Positions 37,655 through 48,756 of a stretch of DNA of 64,000 bases are shown in pieces. The first letter of the stretch is position 1. Each line of letters opens with the position of its first letter. Below the pieces are notes generated by a model. That model saw only the letters and a list, made by a program, of their open reading frames with translations, ran no database searches and was not told where the DNA came from. The DNA comes from Gamarada debralockiae (taxonomy: Eukaryota; Ascomycota; Leotiomycetes; Helotiales; Hyphodiscaceae): the NCBI GenBank assembly GCA_002803225.1, contig NXFV01000502.1, positions 19,724 to 83,723 on the forward strand, in the 5' to 3' direction. The position numbers were made by a program, and so were the translations under genes.

Positions 37655-40344
37655 GTCCACTTGACGATCATGATCACCCATTTGCATATGTCGATAATCA
37701 TTCATTTCTTACGGCCTTAGACGCTTCACGAAAAGCTGGTCAAAAGTCTGGGGTACCCTTTTGCTATTTATTGGATTTGCTGTTTATGTTTGCGATATCC
37801 ATTCTGCACTGTTGATATCCATTTGCGCGAGGGATCTGTCAGTTTACGAATAAGGCATGGTTGGCCTGTTCTAGAAGAATACTTCTTTTCTAATACTGTC
37901 GCTGAAAGAGCCTCCAGAATTTGGACTGGCCATATGGGATGGGGATCACTCGAAGAGTGTTGCTTTACGGCGTTTTGGAGGCAGCAAGAGCCATTGTGGC
38001 TTGGCCTGTAATGAAATTTGTACTACTAGCTGCTGGCACGATTTTCTTCACCCTCGTTACATATACCCCACGGCCTCTAGATAGATGGCCGTAACACAGT
38101 CGCTACGATAGATTAATGTCACAAGAGAATAATTACAGATACAAGTTACTGATCGAATGGTGCTACATTTCTCATGTACTCTCTCTCAAGCTCGCCTCCT
38201 ATCTTGCACCCAGCTCACCGCTTCCTCCGAAAAATTTGACATCGAGGAAATTAAACCCCTCCTTGGGCACTAACCCCACCAGAAAATCTCCAATGCAAAG
38301 CGCAGATCTGAGCCTGAAAAAGGACACATCGTCGGCTGGGAACGCAGATCCAGTGACGATGAGAACGGCGCTTCGATGCGAGGGTAGGGGCCGGGTATCA
38401 GATGAAAGGAGAAATGACGATGAAGACCCCTACCATTCAGGCATCGTGAAACAACAGGGCTAGCTACAGTAGAAGGGAGTTCTGCTCAATCGTTCCACAG
38501 CCCAATAGAACAAAGTGGGCCCCATCGTAAGACCCCTGAAGTTGGGGTGGCTATGCAACTATTTATCCTAGATTTCATGTACGATGATGAGAGTTTCACC
38601 AAGCTGTCGAAGGTTGTCCCATAAAAATAGGGTTACATGACCGCCCTACCTGAAATGAAAGAGATGGGATTGGAAGGGCGGGATATCCCATCTGCTTCAA
38701 TACATCACACCACATCCCAGGCTGAAAGGCAAACCATTTCACTGCCTTCTGATATGGAAACAAGGCGCAGAGTGTTGTAGACATGACGTACAATCCATTG
38801 GTTCATCAGGATCTCAGAGATAAGAATAATAGCGACAAAAGCGCATATTCAGGGTCCAAAGTTAATTCGACTGGGTAGAAACCCTTGTCGATGATGCTGT
38901 TGATGATGCTGTCGCTCATTCTCCTGCCAGGAAGCAATCCACTCCAATCATTCTGCGTAACAGCCTCGGACAGGCAAAGATGGTGGTGGGTGAGGTAAGG
39001 TTATTATTTTGCAAAGTGTTACGCTGGATGAAGTTGAGGATGGGGGTCAAAGTGGGCGCGACACCGATGATGTAGGTGGCTTGATGCACGGTAGGGGTGT
39101 CTTGGGCGCCGTGCAAAAAAGGGAGGTGGGGTGCAGATAGAAGGCGTCAGGGATGTTCCCAAACTCACTGATTCATATTCAGTATTGCCTTTATTGAGTC
39201 CGCAGCTTTGAAACTACGAAAATGGTATTATTCCAGAATGGCAAGAGAATAAGATAACAAGTTTCAGTCAATTTGAGAGGCAAGGAGATGTCTCAATACC
39301 TCACGAGCTCCAAGATATGACGAAATGCGCCCGGCAAATGTGCTCTGCACGCCAGGAATGAAACCCGAGCGGGCAGCTGTCACCATTGAGACTAAAGGGA
39401 AAGGCGTCCCCGCCCAAGAGGGTTTTTCACGGCTTCATGGCTTGTTATCGTTCAACAGCCATGGCTTACTTTACCCATCCGCAGCCACCAGCGGCCAAAA
39501 GCCTTCAAAATAGGGCTTCGTGCAGGTAAGCCCCAAACACTGCAGCATGAGATGAGGTGTTACTTAGGGTCCCCAAAATTCGGAATGCATATTCAATCTT
39601 GTGTGACAATGTCGGAACCCTCTGGGTATCCCAAGGCCACCGAGAGTATGGAACAGATCTGTGATAATTGCACGGCCTGGAGGTGTGATTGTAAACAACC
39701 TTGTCGGGCGGGGAAGTGTGACACGGGCTGGAGGGCAATATGCGAAGTGTTGTCATGAGAAGCAGGAAAGTCTCCGGCTGGTCTGGTTGATTGTCAATGT
39801 CGACCGAGGTACGACCATTGCGTTTCAAGTGAGCGGGTTGTAGCTAGCTTGAAGCTTTCCTCGGAGATGAGGTGAATGCTGCAATTTGATGTGATGCTTC
39901 ACATGTGACTTTCGCAACGGTTGGGCTGCAGGGCATGCAAGCCTCATGGAGACACGGCTGAGGTCCGAACTTGTTGGAGCTACTCCTAGGAGCAAGTCTC
40001 CTCCACAAAAGGATGTCAGACAGGCTAAGGATTTCAAGATCCTCTGCAATTTGAAGTTGGAATGAAATACGTAGGTGCAATTTTGAAGTAAGTTTGTATG
40101 TACCAGTCTTTCATCATTATGCAGTATCCTGCCGAAGACAGGACTTGTCTTATTCATCTATCCATCAAATCTTCAAGCCACTGGGCGAATCAAACATACT
40201 TTCGAATATCACTCATCCAGTGCAGTTTCGTGACTTAGCAACTGTCAAAGACTTCAATCGCTGAAACAAGTTGAGCGATTGTCATTGTACATACATCAAG
40301 AACCAAGGCCGATTCCACAGATTCAGCACATCCCTCCAATTCCG
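37655..40344. other. Intergenic region downstream of the C2H2 factor
   Basis: About 2.7 kb with no supported gene. The 115-codon frame at 38116-38463 has no domain or family resemblance. Near the end is an inverted repeat (CAATCGCT/AGCGATTG, 40255-40281). Confidence 0.45.
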
Positions 40345-40775
40345 ATGAAAACCACACCACAACCGACAGTACTACAAAGCCTAAAACAGCCGTCTCAGCA
40401 ATCACCGATCCAGACTTCCTCCCAGCACTTGATGAGGTTCCCGCAGCCTAACACCTCCAAATCCCATCTTCTACATTCCCTGATCGTTGGAGGTGTGTTC
40501 TAAGCATGGTTCATGGGGTTCGAATTGTTCCAAATCTCAGAGCACCAATCGTTGGGTGTCCTGGCTTTGGGTTTAGGCACTGTGGTTGCAGCTGGAGCAG
40601 GAATGCTGTATTGGACAGGAAGTCATTATACTGACTGGTGGGAGCTTTGTGGCTGGGTATTGGTGGTTGAGGTGAGTTTCAGGGACTAACATATTTCCTT
40701 CCCAGGACTTTTTCTGAGCTAGGACTCATGGGTTATGTCTTCGGAGCAGAATCCAAACGAGTGAGCAATTGCTGA
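40345..40775 (+). CDS. Possible small membrane protein (doubtful model)
   Basis: I do not recognise this protein. Joining 40345-40492, 40541-40671 and 40719-40775 gives 111 aa. The N terminus is Gln/Pro/Ser-rich. A hydrophobic stretch (SLGVLALGLGTVVAAGAGML) is followed by WTGSHYTDWWELCGW and LGLMGYVFGAESK. Intron 1 has a good GTGTGT donor and CTCAG acceptor, and intron 2 a GTGAGT donor and a GACTAAC branch. Both are short (48 and 47 nt), and the second acceptor is not the nearest AG. Without intron 1 the frame carries a TAA. It could equally be non-coding, or a decayed gene. Confidence 0.3.
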
Positions 40776-41081
40776 ACCCCCCAATCTTCTACAGTATGTC
40801 GGTTGCTGGAGCTGCAAGGCTGCTACTCATGATTGCGCAGGAACAAAGTAGTGGGTGGCACGAGGTCGACTAAGTTGTATGGTGAGAAAATGCATATACA
40901 GAGGTAGGAGCCATTCAAAGAATAGCTTTTGGGAGACAGTGAAAGCTGGTCACTTACGTTTCGCACAAATAGAAGATGAAGCTGACACATATCGGATATT
41001 TGACGGTAGAGTGAAATTGGTACACTGTGCATTTATTTCCTAGACCCAACCAACGCCCCTTCCTTCAATATCCACCTCAAA

Positions 41082-44000
41082 TCAAATTACAATATCGAGC
41101 TCCGGGCGGCTCACCATCTCAGAGTCTAGGCGTGGGTAATATGGCACCATGGCATCGCTGGACTGAACATAACTTTCGTTGTACAGGCGAAAATATATAT
41201 GACGGACCTTTCGTGCAGGATGAAAGAGTCCGGCCCAGATATAATTTAATAGCAATCCTGGCCCAATTGCCATGCGAATTGCATCAATCGCTTCCACAAT
41301 CCGGTCAATGACATGTGGGCTAGTCTCAAAGAGATTTGGCCATAGCAAATTCAAGAGATGGACGCAGGCATCCTCGCAGGAAAGGCCAACCACACCTAAT
41401 GCCATATGCTTGACGACAGAAGCTGCGGTTTGTCGATGAACTTGATCTCGATCGATCAGGGCGTCCTCCAAGAGCGGCGTTATGGCATACACTAGTACCA
41501 CATGGTCAGCATCACTTCTACCACAGCGGGGAACTCCATACGCACCATAATCTTTTGACATCTCTCCGATGTATTCTGTAAGGAAGGAGAGGGATTTGAG
41601 AACACCGTTCTGGACGTTGAGTTCAGGGACGCGATATTCGTTCATCAGAGCTGGAAGGACAGTAAATGGCGCACAGGTCTCTGCAACGATACCGATCGCT
41701 ACACTAGTGCACACTCGAGACTGTCTTTCTTGCACACGGAGGTTGTTCAATAGCAAAGATAAAACGTCCTGGGGTCCGATAGCTTTGGCTATGAAACCAA
41801 ATGTGTTGTTAGCGGCTCTTCGAATACCCTTCTTGTGGGCCTTGAGCATGTCCAGAAGTTCGAAGCAAATTCGCATCCATTCACGTGCATTGACACTCTC
41901 GGGACCACGGTCCGCAATTCTGCCGACTAAATCGATGGTATTTTCCTGGACCTTTTCATGTCGATTTCGTAGAATAGGAGTGAGGCGTGGAAGCAGGTCT
42001 TTGATAGGCGGCTGCATCTGACTGATACCCACGACGGTTACAATTGACCGCAAAGCACCGAGAATAGATCCGAGGACTTCAGGATACTCCTCACCAAGGT
42101 ACTCGTAAAGGACAATGCCAAGCTTTCCCATCAGTGCATCCTCGCCACACTGCTTCATGACCATCGCGATTCTTGAGATCAAATCAGCAGCCTGTTGACG
42201 AACCGTGGCAGATTTGTTGTTTAGACGAAAGAGAATGGTGCTAACGATCGGCTGAATGTAAGGCTTGCATCGTGTGCCGAGGGCGTTGACAACAGTTCCA
42301 AACCCATTAAGCATAACAATATCTTCAATACTCTGCTCTTGGAACGCCGTAAGAATACCGTCAATCAATCTCTCTTCCAAGCGCTCTCCAATGTCAGCAG
42401 CGCCAAGACTGGCAACGACCTTCTCAATCGTCTCGACGGTCATCTTCCTGTACGCCTCGCTTTCGTCCTTAAGGTTGTTGACAATTCTTTCCACGATCTC
42501 GCCAACACCAACCTTCTGTCCAAGATCAACTGTTGTCTCGACCACCTGTCTGTAATTGCGCTTGTCCAAGGCCATTCGTCGAACCCAGAAACTCTTGAAG
42601 AACTCATCCAGAACGTGTTCCTTGAGATATCCAGCTGTGACTCCATCTGTACCAGCGCACTGAGAGACGACCTTGAGGACCACCTTCTTCATCTCTTCAT
42701 CCGGTGAGGAGAATTCTCTCAACAAGATCTCCATAATCTGGCTCGTATAATAATTGGCATACTCTTCGTCCATCAAGGGAATGATGTATCCAACGGCCTT
42801 TAAAAAACCCGCAAGACCCTTGCCACGTTGCTTGCGAGCGCCGGTCCAGAGAGGGTTTAAAATATCGTCGAAACTTTCGATACCGTAAGGATTGGCGGCC
42901 TCAGCCAAGGCAGCAATTGCCAAACTGGTCACGGTACGAACTTTAGTCTGGTCATCGTTGAGGTTTCCTCCAATGCAGTCAACGAGGCCTTTGAGATGAG
43001 GAAGAACCGCACAGCCCATCAAGATTGGAATTTGTTGCACGATCTTAACTCCCGTGTGTCTCGCTTGCCATGACTTCTTGCTTCGACATACGGCGCGAAG
43101 GAATGGAAGAAGCGCTGGGATACCAAGGGCAGAGGCGACCACAGCGAAGGCTCTTGCAGTTGTGTTTCGAACGTACTCATCGACATGATCGATATCTGGG
43201 CGCATGGTACTGATCATATGAGCGAGACCAGCAGCCTTACTCAGGTTGGATATGATTTCTCGACCTTCGACTCTGGCATAGTAGTCCTGGTCAATAAGCA
43301 GCGGTTCAATGACAACCAAAATCTTGTGAACGTAGGGTCGCACTAAGTCGTCTAGCTTGTAGAGGACGCGGTCGATGACTTTGACCAGTAAATGTCGTTC
43401 TTGATCCTCCAACGTCTTCTCCATGAGGAGGGGTAGAATTTGGTTAAAGAGAGGTCCAGCACCGAATTGTCTTGCATTGTCTGTGAGCTGCCTCAAAGCG
43501 GTTTTTCTCATGGACGGACTTCCGTTTTTTACCTTCAATAACAGTCTCATGATCTTTCGCTCCTTCAGCTCCTCCACACTCATTGTGTTTTCGTCACTTC
43601 CGTCTGTAAGCTTCCCAAAGTATGCCATGTCCTCGGCCTTGAAGAATTGTAGATCCCCAACTCCTGGAATCTCCGTTGGAAGCTGCTTTCCTAGGGTCCG
43701 TCCGCTTTCAGGTTCTTGCATCATGAAGCCACCAAATCCAGAAGCGCCACCAGAAGGAGCTGGAGTAGCCATGAGCTTCTGTGCAATTGTACGAATGGGT
43801 GCATAGCCAGGCGGTGGTTCGAGGATCTTGTAGCCTTCGGATGGCAGCATCTCATCGAGTTGCTCGTCTGATAAGGGAGCGTTCCTCGAGGAGACGTCGG
43901 TTCCAAATGCAGTAGGCATAACAGGGCCGCCCATTTGCGACGGATGCATAGGGGTAACTAGCCCTGCTGCGCCAATTGGAGTTGCGCCGACAGCAGGAGC

Positions 44001-44819
44001 CTGGTCGAATCTTGATCTTCGTCGTGGTGTTTCACCGACTGGAGCACCCAGTGAAGGCGTCTGATCCCATCGTGAGCGTTTGACCTTGGCATCTGTTGGC
44101 TGGGTGGCATCTCCGGTAGATTCAGATCCAACGTCCCATCGCTGCTTTCTCTTGCGACCTGTGGCGACTACGGTGGAGCCAGCATCTTTGTTCTCCTTAT
44201 CGCTTGGGGAACCACTATCTTCCTTGATCAGCGTGGCTTCGTGATGGACGATCTCTCCATTTGCTCTCTTCTCTTCGATTGCCTTTCTAACCCTCTCCTC
44301 TTCTCGCTCAAGTTCCTTCCGCGCCATGATCTCCCTGTATGTCTCTCCATCTTCGGCGGCTCCGGCTTGTCGGTTTGCGGCGAAAGGATCAGCTCTCGTG
44401 GGTGTAAGGACGCGATCGTATTGGCGCTTCTGATAATCTGTCTGACGAGATGCGATCGTGGCACTCTTTTCCCGACCCATGAGTATGTCCTCTTCCTCCA
44501 CTCCGTTGCCATGCGCGAACTCGTTCATCTGCTCCCGTGAAGCTGTGTACTGGCCGACCAGTCGTCGACTGTTATCATCTTGTTCATCATCGTCTTCATC
44601 GCCATCTGCTACAGCTATGGATGTGTTGTAGCCCGCGAATTTGTCTGCGTTATCGCGTTCGTATAGGGTTGTGTCGAAGCTTTCAGTCAGGGAGGCCTTG
44701 GTTGAGACATCAGTTCGTTGATTTGAAGGATCAAACGTCTTTGACCCCTTCTTACCAGCAGAAGCGGCATTCCGCTCAGCTTGCAGCTTCCTGATCGACT
44801 CAAAATCGGCGTCAGACAT
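41082..44819 (-). CDS. SF3B1: U2 snRNP subunit SF3B1 (Hsh155/Prp10)
   Basis: SF3B1 is the HEAT-repeat scaffold of SF3b that clamps the branch site in the spliceosome. Two exons, 44819-41546 and 41491-41082, give 1227 aa. The N-terminal ~330 residues are charged, with RW-type U2AF-ligand motifs ([26 protein letters not shown]). A p14-contact-like region ([18 protein letters not shown]) precedes the HEAT array. Recognisable HEAT blocks include [52 protein letters not shown] and [20 protein letters not shown]. The 54-nt intron at 41492-41545 (GTGCGT, TGCTGAC branch, TAG) is in frame and stop-free; removing it restores [19 protein letters not shown] as in other eukaryotes. The C terminus is [15 protein letters not shown]. 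Confidence 0.97.
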   Translation of the reverse strand: MSDADFESIRKLQAERNAASAGKKGSKTFDPSNQRTDVSTKASLTESFDTTLYERDNADKFAGYNTSIAVADGDEDDDEQDDNSRRLVGQYTASREQMNEFAHGNGVEEEDILMGREKSATIASRQTDYQKRQYDRVLTPTRADPFAANRQAGAAEDGETYREIMARKELEREEERVRKAIEEKRANGEIVHHEATLIKEDSGSPSDKENKDAGSTVVATGRKRKQRWDVGSESTGDATQPTDAKVKRSRWDQTPSLGAPVGETPRRRSRFDQAPAVGATPIGAAGLVTPMHPSQMGGPVMPTAFGTDVSSRNAPLSDEQLDEMLPSEGYKILEPPPGYAPIRTIAQKLMATPAPSGGASGFGGFMMQEPESGRTLGKQLPTEIPGVGDLQFFKAEDMAYFGKLTDGSDENTMSVEELKERKIMRLLLKVKNGSPSMRKTALRQLTDNARQFGAGPLFNQILPLLMEKTLEDQERHLLVKVIDRVLYKLDDLVRPYVHKILVVIEPLLIDQDYYARVEGREIISNLSKAAGLAHMISTMRPDIDHVDEYVRNTTARAFAVVASALGIPALLPFLRAVCRSKKSWQARHTGVKIVQQIPILMGCAVLPHLKGLVDCIGGNLNDDQTKVRTVTSLAIAALAEAANPYGIESFDDILNPLWTGARKQRGKGLAGFLKAVGYIIPLMDEEYANYYTSQIMEILLREFSSPDEEMKKVVLKVVSQCAGTDGVTAGYLKEHVLDEFFKSFWVRRMALDKRNYRQVVETTVDLGQKVGVGEIVERIVNNLKDESEAYRKMTVETIEKVVASLGAADIGERLEERLIDGILTAFQEQSIEDIVMLNGFGTVVNALGTRCKPYIQPIVSTILFRLNNKSATVRQQAADLISRIAMVMKQCGEDALMGKLGIVLYEYLGEEYPEVLGSILGALRSIVTVVGISQMQPPIKDLLPRLTPILRNRHEKVQENTIDLVGRIADRGPESVNAREWMRICFELLDMLKAHKKGIRRAANNTFGFIAKAIGPQDVLSLLLNNLRVQERQSRVCTSVAIGIVAETCAPFTVLPALMNEYRVPELNVQNGVLKSLSFLTEYIGEMSKDYGAYGVPRCGRSDADHVVLVYAITPLLEDALIDRDQVHRQTAASVVKHMALGVVGLSCEDACVHLLNLLWPNLFETSPHVIDRIVEAIDAIRMAIGPGLLLNYIWAGLFHPARKVRHIYFRLYNESYVQSSDAMVPYYPRLDSEMVSRPELDIVI

Positions 44820-45548
44820 GATTGTCTGTGGTGGGTTGTGTGGGGTTTTGTGTGAAGAAGTTCAGATGCAGAGTAAAAGTAATTTTGAAAGTGGCGCTAG
44901 ATACAACTAGACCCGATTAACCATAGGCTTCAAGGCGTTGGGGTGTCACGTGCTCTCGTTGCAGTCAAACTTGGTCATCACGGAACAATGAACCAGAGGG
45001 TTTCATTCCGATATCACAAGAGTTCCGGTAAAGTAAGAGGCCAAAATCCTAGATTTGCTAAGGAATTTTACGATCTTGCCTAAAAATAGGGGCAAAAATA
45101 CCTATATCTAAAGGCTTCCCACTTACTTTATGTACCTCATCATATCGGAATACATTAAAAATCCTCACAATTTGATTCCGGAATAGCTTATATCAAGATT
45201 TTCCGATATAGCCACCTAAAATTTAAGAGTCTCTCGCCGATATAATAAGAATTCCGGTATGAACCAGTCCGCAATGACCAAGTTTGACTGTACTAGCGCC
45301 CTTTGTACCCAGATGCTTCCCTCGTAGCTAGCTTCCCTCTTCAGACGCACCACAATGTGTGATATGGTAGCAACACCTAGTTATGAATAAGCTCCCTGAT
45401 CTCCGAAAAATCGTGCCCTGTCAAGCTTCCGAACGACGCGTTTGCGACTGTGCCACAACCCCTCCGACAAATATCTTCAAAGCTTCGAACTCAATCAACA
45501 TTCAGCTATTGTGTCGTTGGCGATAGGAGAGCAATCCATTCAATCAAA
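44820..45548. other. SF3B1/SDHC intergenic region carrying a MITE-like element
   Basis: About 730 bp between divergent genes. It holds a CACGTG at 44947-44952 (127 bp upstream of the SF3B1 ATG), the inverted-repeat element at 44962-45290, and about 250 bp of leader of the SDHC remnant. Confidence 0.5.
44962..45290. mobile_element. MITE-like element with 17-bp perfect terminal inverted repeats
   Basis: The left end CAGTCAAACTTGGTCAT (44962-44978) is the exact reverse complement of the right end (45274-45290). Similarity continues inward as CGGA followed by a TGAACC/GGTTCA block, so the termini extend to about 30-35 bp imperfectly. The 329-bp interior is A/T-rich, lacks any long frame, and repeats a CCGATAT/ATATCGG motif at least four times and TTCCGGTA twice. 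The bases next to the ends are TG (left) and TA (right), compatible with a decayed TA target duplication as made by Tc1/mariner and Fot1-type elements. The superfamily is an inference. Confidence 0.75.
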
Positions 45549-46083
45549 ATGTTCGCACAAAGAGCTACCCAGCAGTCGCTACGTCGACTTGCTGCCAGCA
45601 ATCCTTCAATGATCTCGCAGATGGCCATGAAGAAGTTCGCCGCTCCTGCAATGTTAGCGTGATGCAGACTCGACTAGTAGCGCGTACACCAGCCGACTCC
45701 TACCAAATCCTCGTCGCTCAACGCAAGCGGCGCCCCGTTTCTCAATCTACAAACCGCAAATTCCCTAGATCCTCTCGAGCCTGAACCGCATCACCGGCTG
45801 CGTAGTCTCTCGTATTCGGCGCCGCATATCTCGTTTCCCCCCTGTTTGGCTGGCCCATGAATTCTGCCTTCATGACAGCAGCGTTTGGATCTCTTGCCTG
45901 TGACGCTTAAGGTTGTTGCGAAGTTTGCTGTTGCGATGCCGTTCACGATTCATTCGATTAATGGGATTAGACATTTGGTTTGGGACTTTTGCGATGAATT
46001 TTAAGAATAAGAGCGTTATTGCTAGGGGGGCGGTTGTGGGACTCAGCGTGGCGGGTAGTATGGCGCTGGTTGCTTTCACCTGA
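45549..46083 (+). pseudogene. sdhC: Degenerate copy of succinate dehydrogenase cytochrome b subunit SDHC
   Basis: Read in shifting frames, this span gives a mitochondrial-type leader (MFAQRATQQSLRRLAASNPS), then ILVAQRKRRPVS, SIYKPQIP, ILSSLNRITG, VFGAAYLVSPLFGW, HSINGIRHLVWDF and VVGLSVAGSMALVAFT. These follow the order of the SDHC membrane anchor of respiratory complex II, including the heme-side H-x-x-N-G-x-R-H motif. Lesions: a frame break near 45655-45663, an apparent 8-nt loss after RPVS near 45743 (the usual PHL is missing), TAG where Trp is expected (45766-45768), missing bases between ITG and VFG, an extra base near 45895, and an extra T in 45987-45990. The total length suits an intact ~180-aa protein. 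SDHC activity requires another copy elsewhere. Confidence 0.8.
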
Positions 46084-46853
46084 GGAATTGATCGCTGGCG
46101 GAGAGAATTGGAGAATGGCAATTGTAGGTATAAACGGAATCGAATGGCTGTTTACATTGAGAAAGAAAAAAAAATATTCATCTCTTGCCCGTATCCAAAA
46201 ACACGTCTTGAAAGTGAGAAGGAATTATCAAGCGAACTAAGTTCAGCGCAATTCAAGCACGTGATCCGGGGTAGCAACTGAATCACTCAGAAAAGAGAAT
46301 GAGGGCTACTATGGTTTAAGAAGGTAACAGACAAACGTAGAATTAACCTTTTATTTGAATGCATTTACTCCATTAAGTAAGGATGGAAGTGATAAGGTTC
46401 CTGTTTCTGTCAAGTTGCTCAATTTTCACAATTCACACACTAGGCCAAAAGTGCTTTTGTCGCTCAAACGAACTGAGCGATTCTATAATGAGTCATTTTC
46501 TCTCCCCATGCTGTAATTATTGAACATATCAGCTACATTTGATTATTTTCATGAGAAGTGACGTCTGTTGTTTGGCAGACGATTTTGAGGGGCCCCAGAT
46601 CGATAGCCAAGAACGATGTTAGCCTTGTCAAGACACCATCTGCCCAATCCTCCTCACTGTCTATCTTGGCACACCGCATTTATGTAAATACAAAAGGAGA
46701 AGAAAGATTTAAATCGCGAAGTTGGCTCTGAAATGCAATACTGCTTTCATCTCAGTCTGGATCTTTATCTGAAGAACTACCAATAAATTCGATTCATTGC
46801 CATCCCGTTCGTGCATCAGTAATCGTCCATACAAGCCCTAAGATCATAGGCTC
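46084..46853. other. Intergenic region with a short hairpin
   Basis: About 770 bp. It contains an inverted repeat (TCGCTCA/TGAGCGA, loop 7) at 46460-46480 and a CACGTG near 46259. No gene is supported. Confidence 0.45.
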
Positions 46854-47188
46854 ATGAGTTCTTCTTTCTTTGAAAGGACGAGAGCTCAGTTTGGTGGAAA
46901 GGATACAGCGGTCAAGGGTCTGTCGTCTGAAGAATTAAAAACATTTAAGCTGGTTGAGAGACGAAAAACCCACGAAAAGGCCTTGAAGAGAGAAGAAATG
47001 GAACGACGAAGGAAACAAAGGAAATGGGATCATGCGAAGTATGTCTCCGTTTCATTGCCCCGTTGCCTTGTATCGCGGTCTCCACTAGACGTTGTGGTTT
47101 GGTATCCTGATTCTAACATCCTTGCAGCCAAGGTGGTGGTGTATACACAAGCATGTATAAGGACGACAAAGGCAAGATAAGCTGGTAG
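46854..47188 (+). CDS. Small charged protein of unknown function
   Basis: Two exons, 46854-47038 and 47128-47188, give 81 aa. The N terminus reads MSSSFFERTRAQFGGKDTAV. A long charged helix, rich in Lys/Arg/Glu (GLSSEELKTFKLVERRKTHE, KALKREEMERRRKQRK), follows. The joined C terminus is WDHANQGGGVYTSMYKDDKG and then KISW. The donor GTATGT and acceptor GCAG are canonical, and the join turns an otherwise nonsensical tail into a Gly/Tyr-rich one, which supports the model. I cannot name the family and infer no function. It is convergent with ARPC2, 141 bp away. Confidence 0.65.
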
Positions 47189-47329
47189 GGGATGTGCTTT
47201 GGGGCTTGAAATTGGATGGTACCCGGGAAGTTGGACGCATAGGCGTTGTCATTGGGAAGCTGAGCCAGAATAGCCATCATAACTTTGTACTTTGTATTTT
47301 TGATACCCCAATTATCATCAACATTCCGC

Positions 47330-48542
47330 TTAACTTCCTTGTACCTTGAAAGTGCGTCCACTGGCCGTCTTTCTCTCCTTTTCTTCATTCTCAGGTCGTG
47401 CTCTTCGGAGGACTGGTCATAGTCAGCTCATGAATGGATTCTTCCGCCTCAATGGAATTACCTTGCAAGAAATCTGCCGTACGTCTGCGCATTCTAGAGT
47501 GAATGTATGCCTATGATCGTTTAGCGGACAAACTTCCGGACCAAAAGACGGGAGGGTTTACCTTTGATGCCTTGATGTGGTAGTGGAAGTAGTCGCGGAA
47601 GGTCTGGATGTGTGATATAACTTCGTCTCGTCGCTGGCGAGTCAAATGCCGTGGGAAAAGGACTGCCCTAGAAATTAGCTAAGAATGATGAAAGAGCCAT
47701 GGAAGGCATACCAAAGGTTACATAGCCAATCTCTCCATTTCCCGAGTCCTTCACACCAGGGACATTCTGAAGCTCAAGTGGGGGGTCGGTTCTGAACAGC
47801 ACCTGGGGAGCATTTTGGATGGCTCTCCTCCGCGCATCAACGAACTCCTGAATGAAGACCTTACCAAACACTCTATCTGTCTCCTCGCGGAAAATTGTGC
47901 TGAAGATCACAGTGACTCGGTCGTGGCTAGCCTTGATGTAGATGGCTTCTTCGTCGCGGTAATGAATCGCCATAACCTCCCCTCCTTCTCTGACTCCTTG
48001 TGGCGCCTCTTCGGATGTGAACTTAGATGCTTCCTCTGACAGTTTATGATGTTCGTCGAATGCGTGCTCGAAGGGTGCGGCCATTGCGTTCCGCTTCAAT
48101 AGAGAGACTCTCCGGATCAGGTCGTCTCGTGCTTCTAATCAAGCTCAACATGAGCACATGGACTCACAAATCACCCCGCAGAAATCTAACCTTTGTCTTC
48201 TGGGAGACTTTCCAAGTCAACCTGAATTGAGAAATTGTACCCGCTTTCCGGCGCAATGACATATGGGCCGTATTCGCGCTCAAGGACCTGTTGTGCCCCG
48301 TACTTCAATAGCTCATTGTAACACTTTACTTGAATAGAAACGACAATCTTGGTCTTGGATTCCGGGGTCGAGATATGGAAGGTAACACCATCGAAGTCGG
48401 AGACGGTCTGGTCGATGTTGACGGGGGGGGCTCTGCTTGAATTAGAGAGAGCATTGTGTGAAGTGGTTGGGTTGACATACCCAGAGAATCTTTCTGTCAG
48501 TACAGACTGTATCAGTACGTTCTGATAATCGAGGAGAAGCAT
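47330..48542 (-). CDS. ARPC2: Arp2/3 complex subunit 2 (ARPC2, p34)
   Basis: A structural subunit of the Arp2/3 complex, which nucleates branched actin at cortical patches. Six exons (48542-48481, 48432-48191, 48125-47712, 47662-47562, 47510-47462, 47412-47330) give 316 aa. Landmarks: [99 protein letters not shown] (restored by splicing), [20 protein letters not shown] and RTFKVQGS at the C terminus. The start at 48542 is chosen over an upstream in-frame ATG because animal and yeast proteins begin here. Intron 1 (48433-48480, 48 nt) is in frame and stop-free. Confidence 0.95.
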
Positions 48543-48756
48543 CTTGAATGCGCTCCGCCTTATCGTTGCTCTTGGTCTGGTCTTGTGAGGTTCTGTCAGT
48601 GTTATTGTGTGTTGTAGGCTGACGAGGGGCTTGGATAAGTGGGCCCCAGCGTCTGCCATAAAGCGGCAAGAGCTTCTCTTATCGTGCTTTGAAAATTAAT
48701 TTATCGCAGAAGTCCTACATTTTTCGAGATCAACAACATTTGGTGCAGAATGAAAT
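48543..48756. promoter_or_regulatory. Shared ARPC2/UTP12 intergenic promoter
   Basis: 214 bp separate the divergent start codons of ARPC2 (-) and UTP12 (+). Both core promoters must lie here. No TATA box is obvious. Confidence 0.45.

Noticed and set aside
38116..38463. 115-codon plus-strand frame
   Set aside because: No domain, no splice support and no family resemblance; length is compatible with chance.
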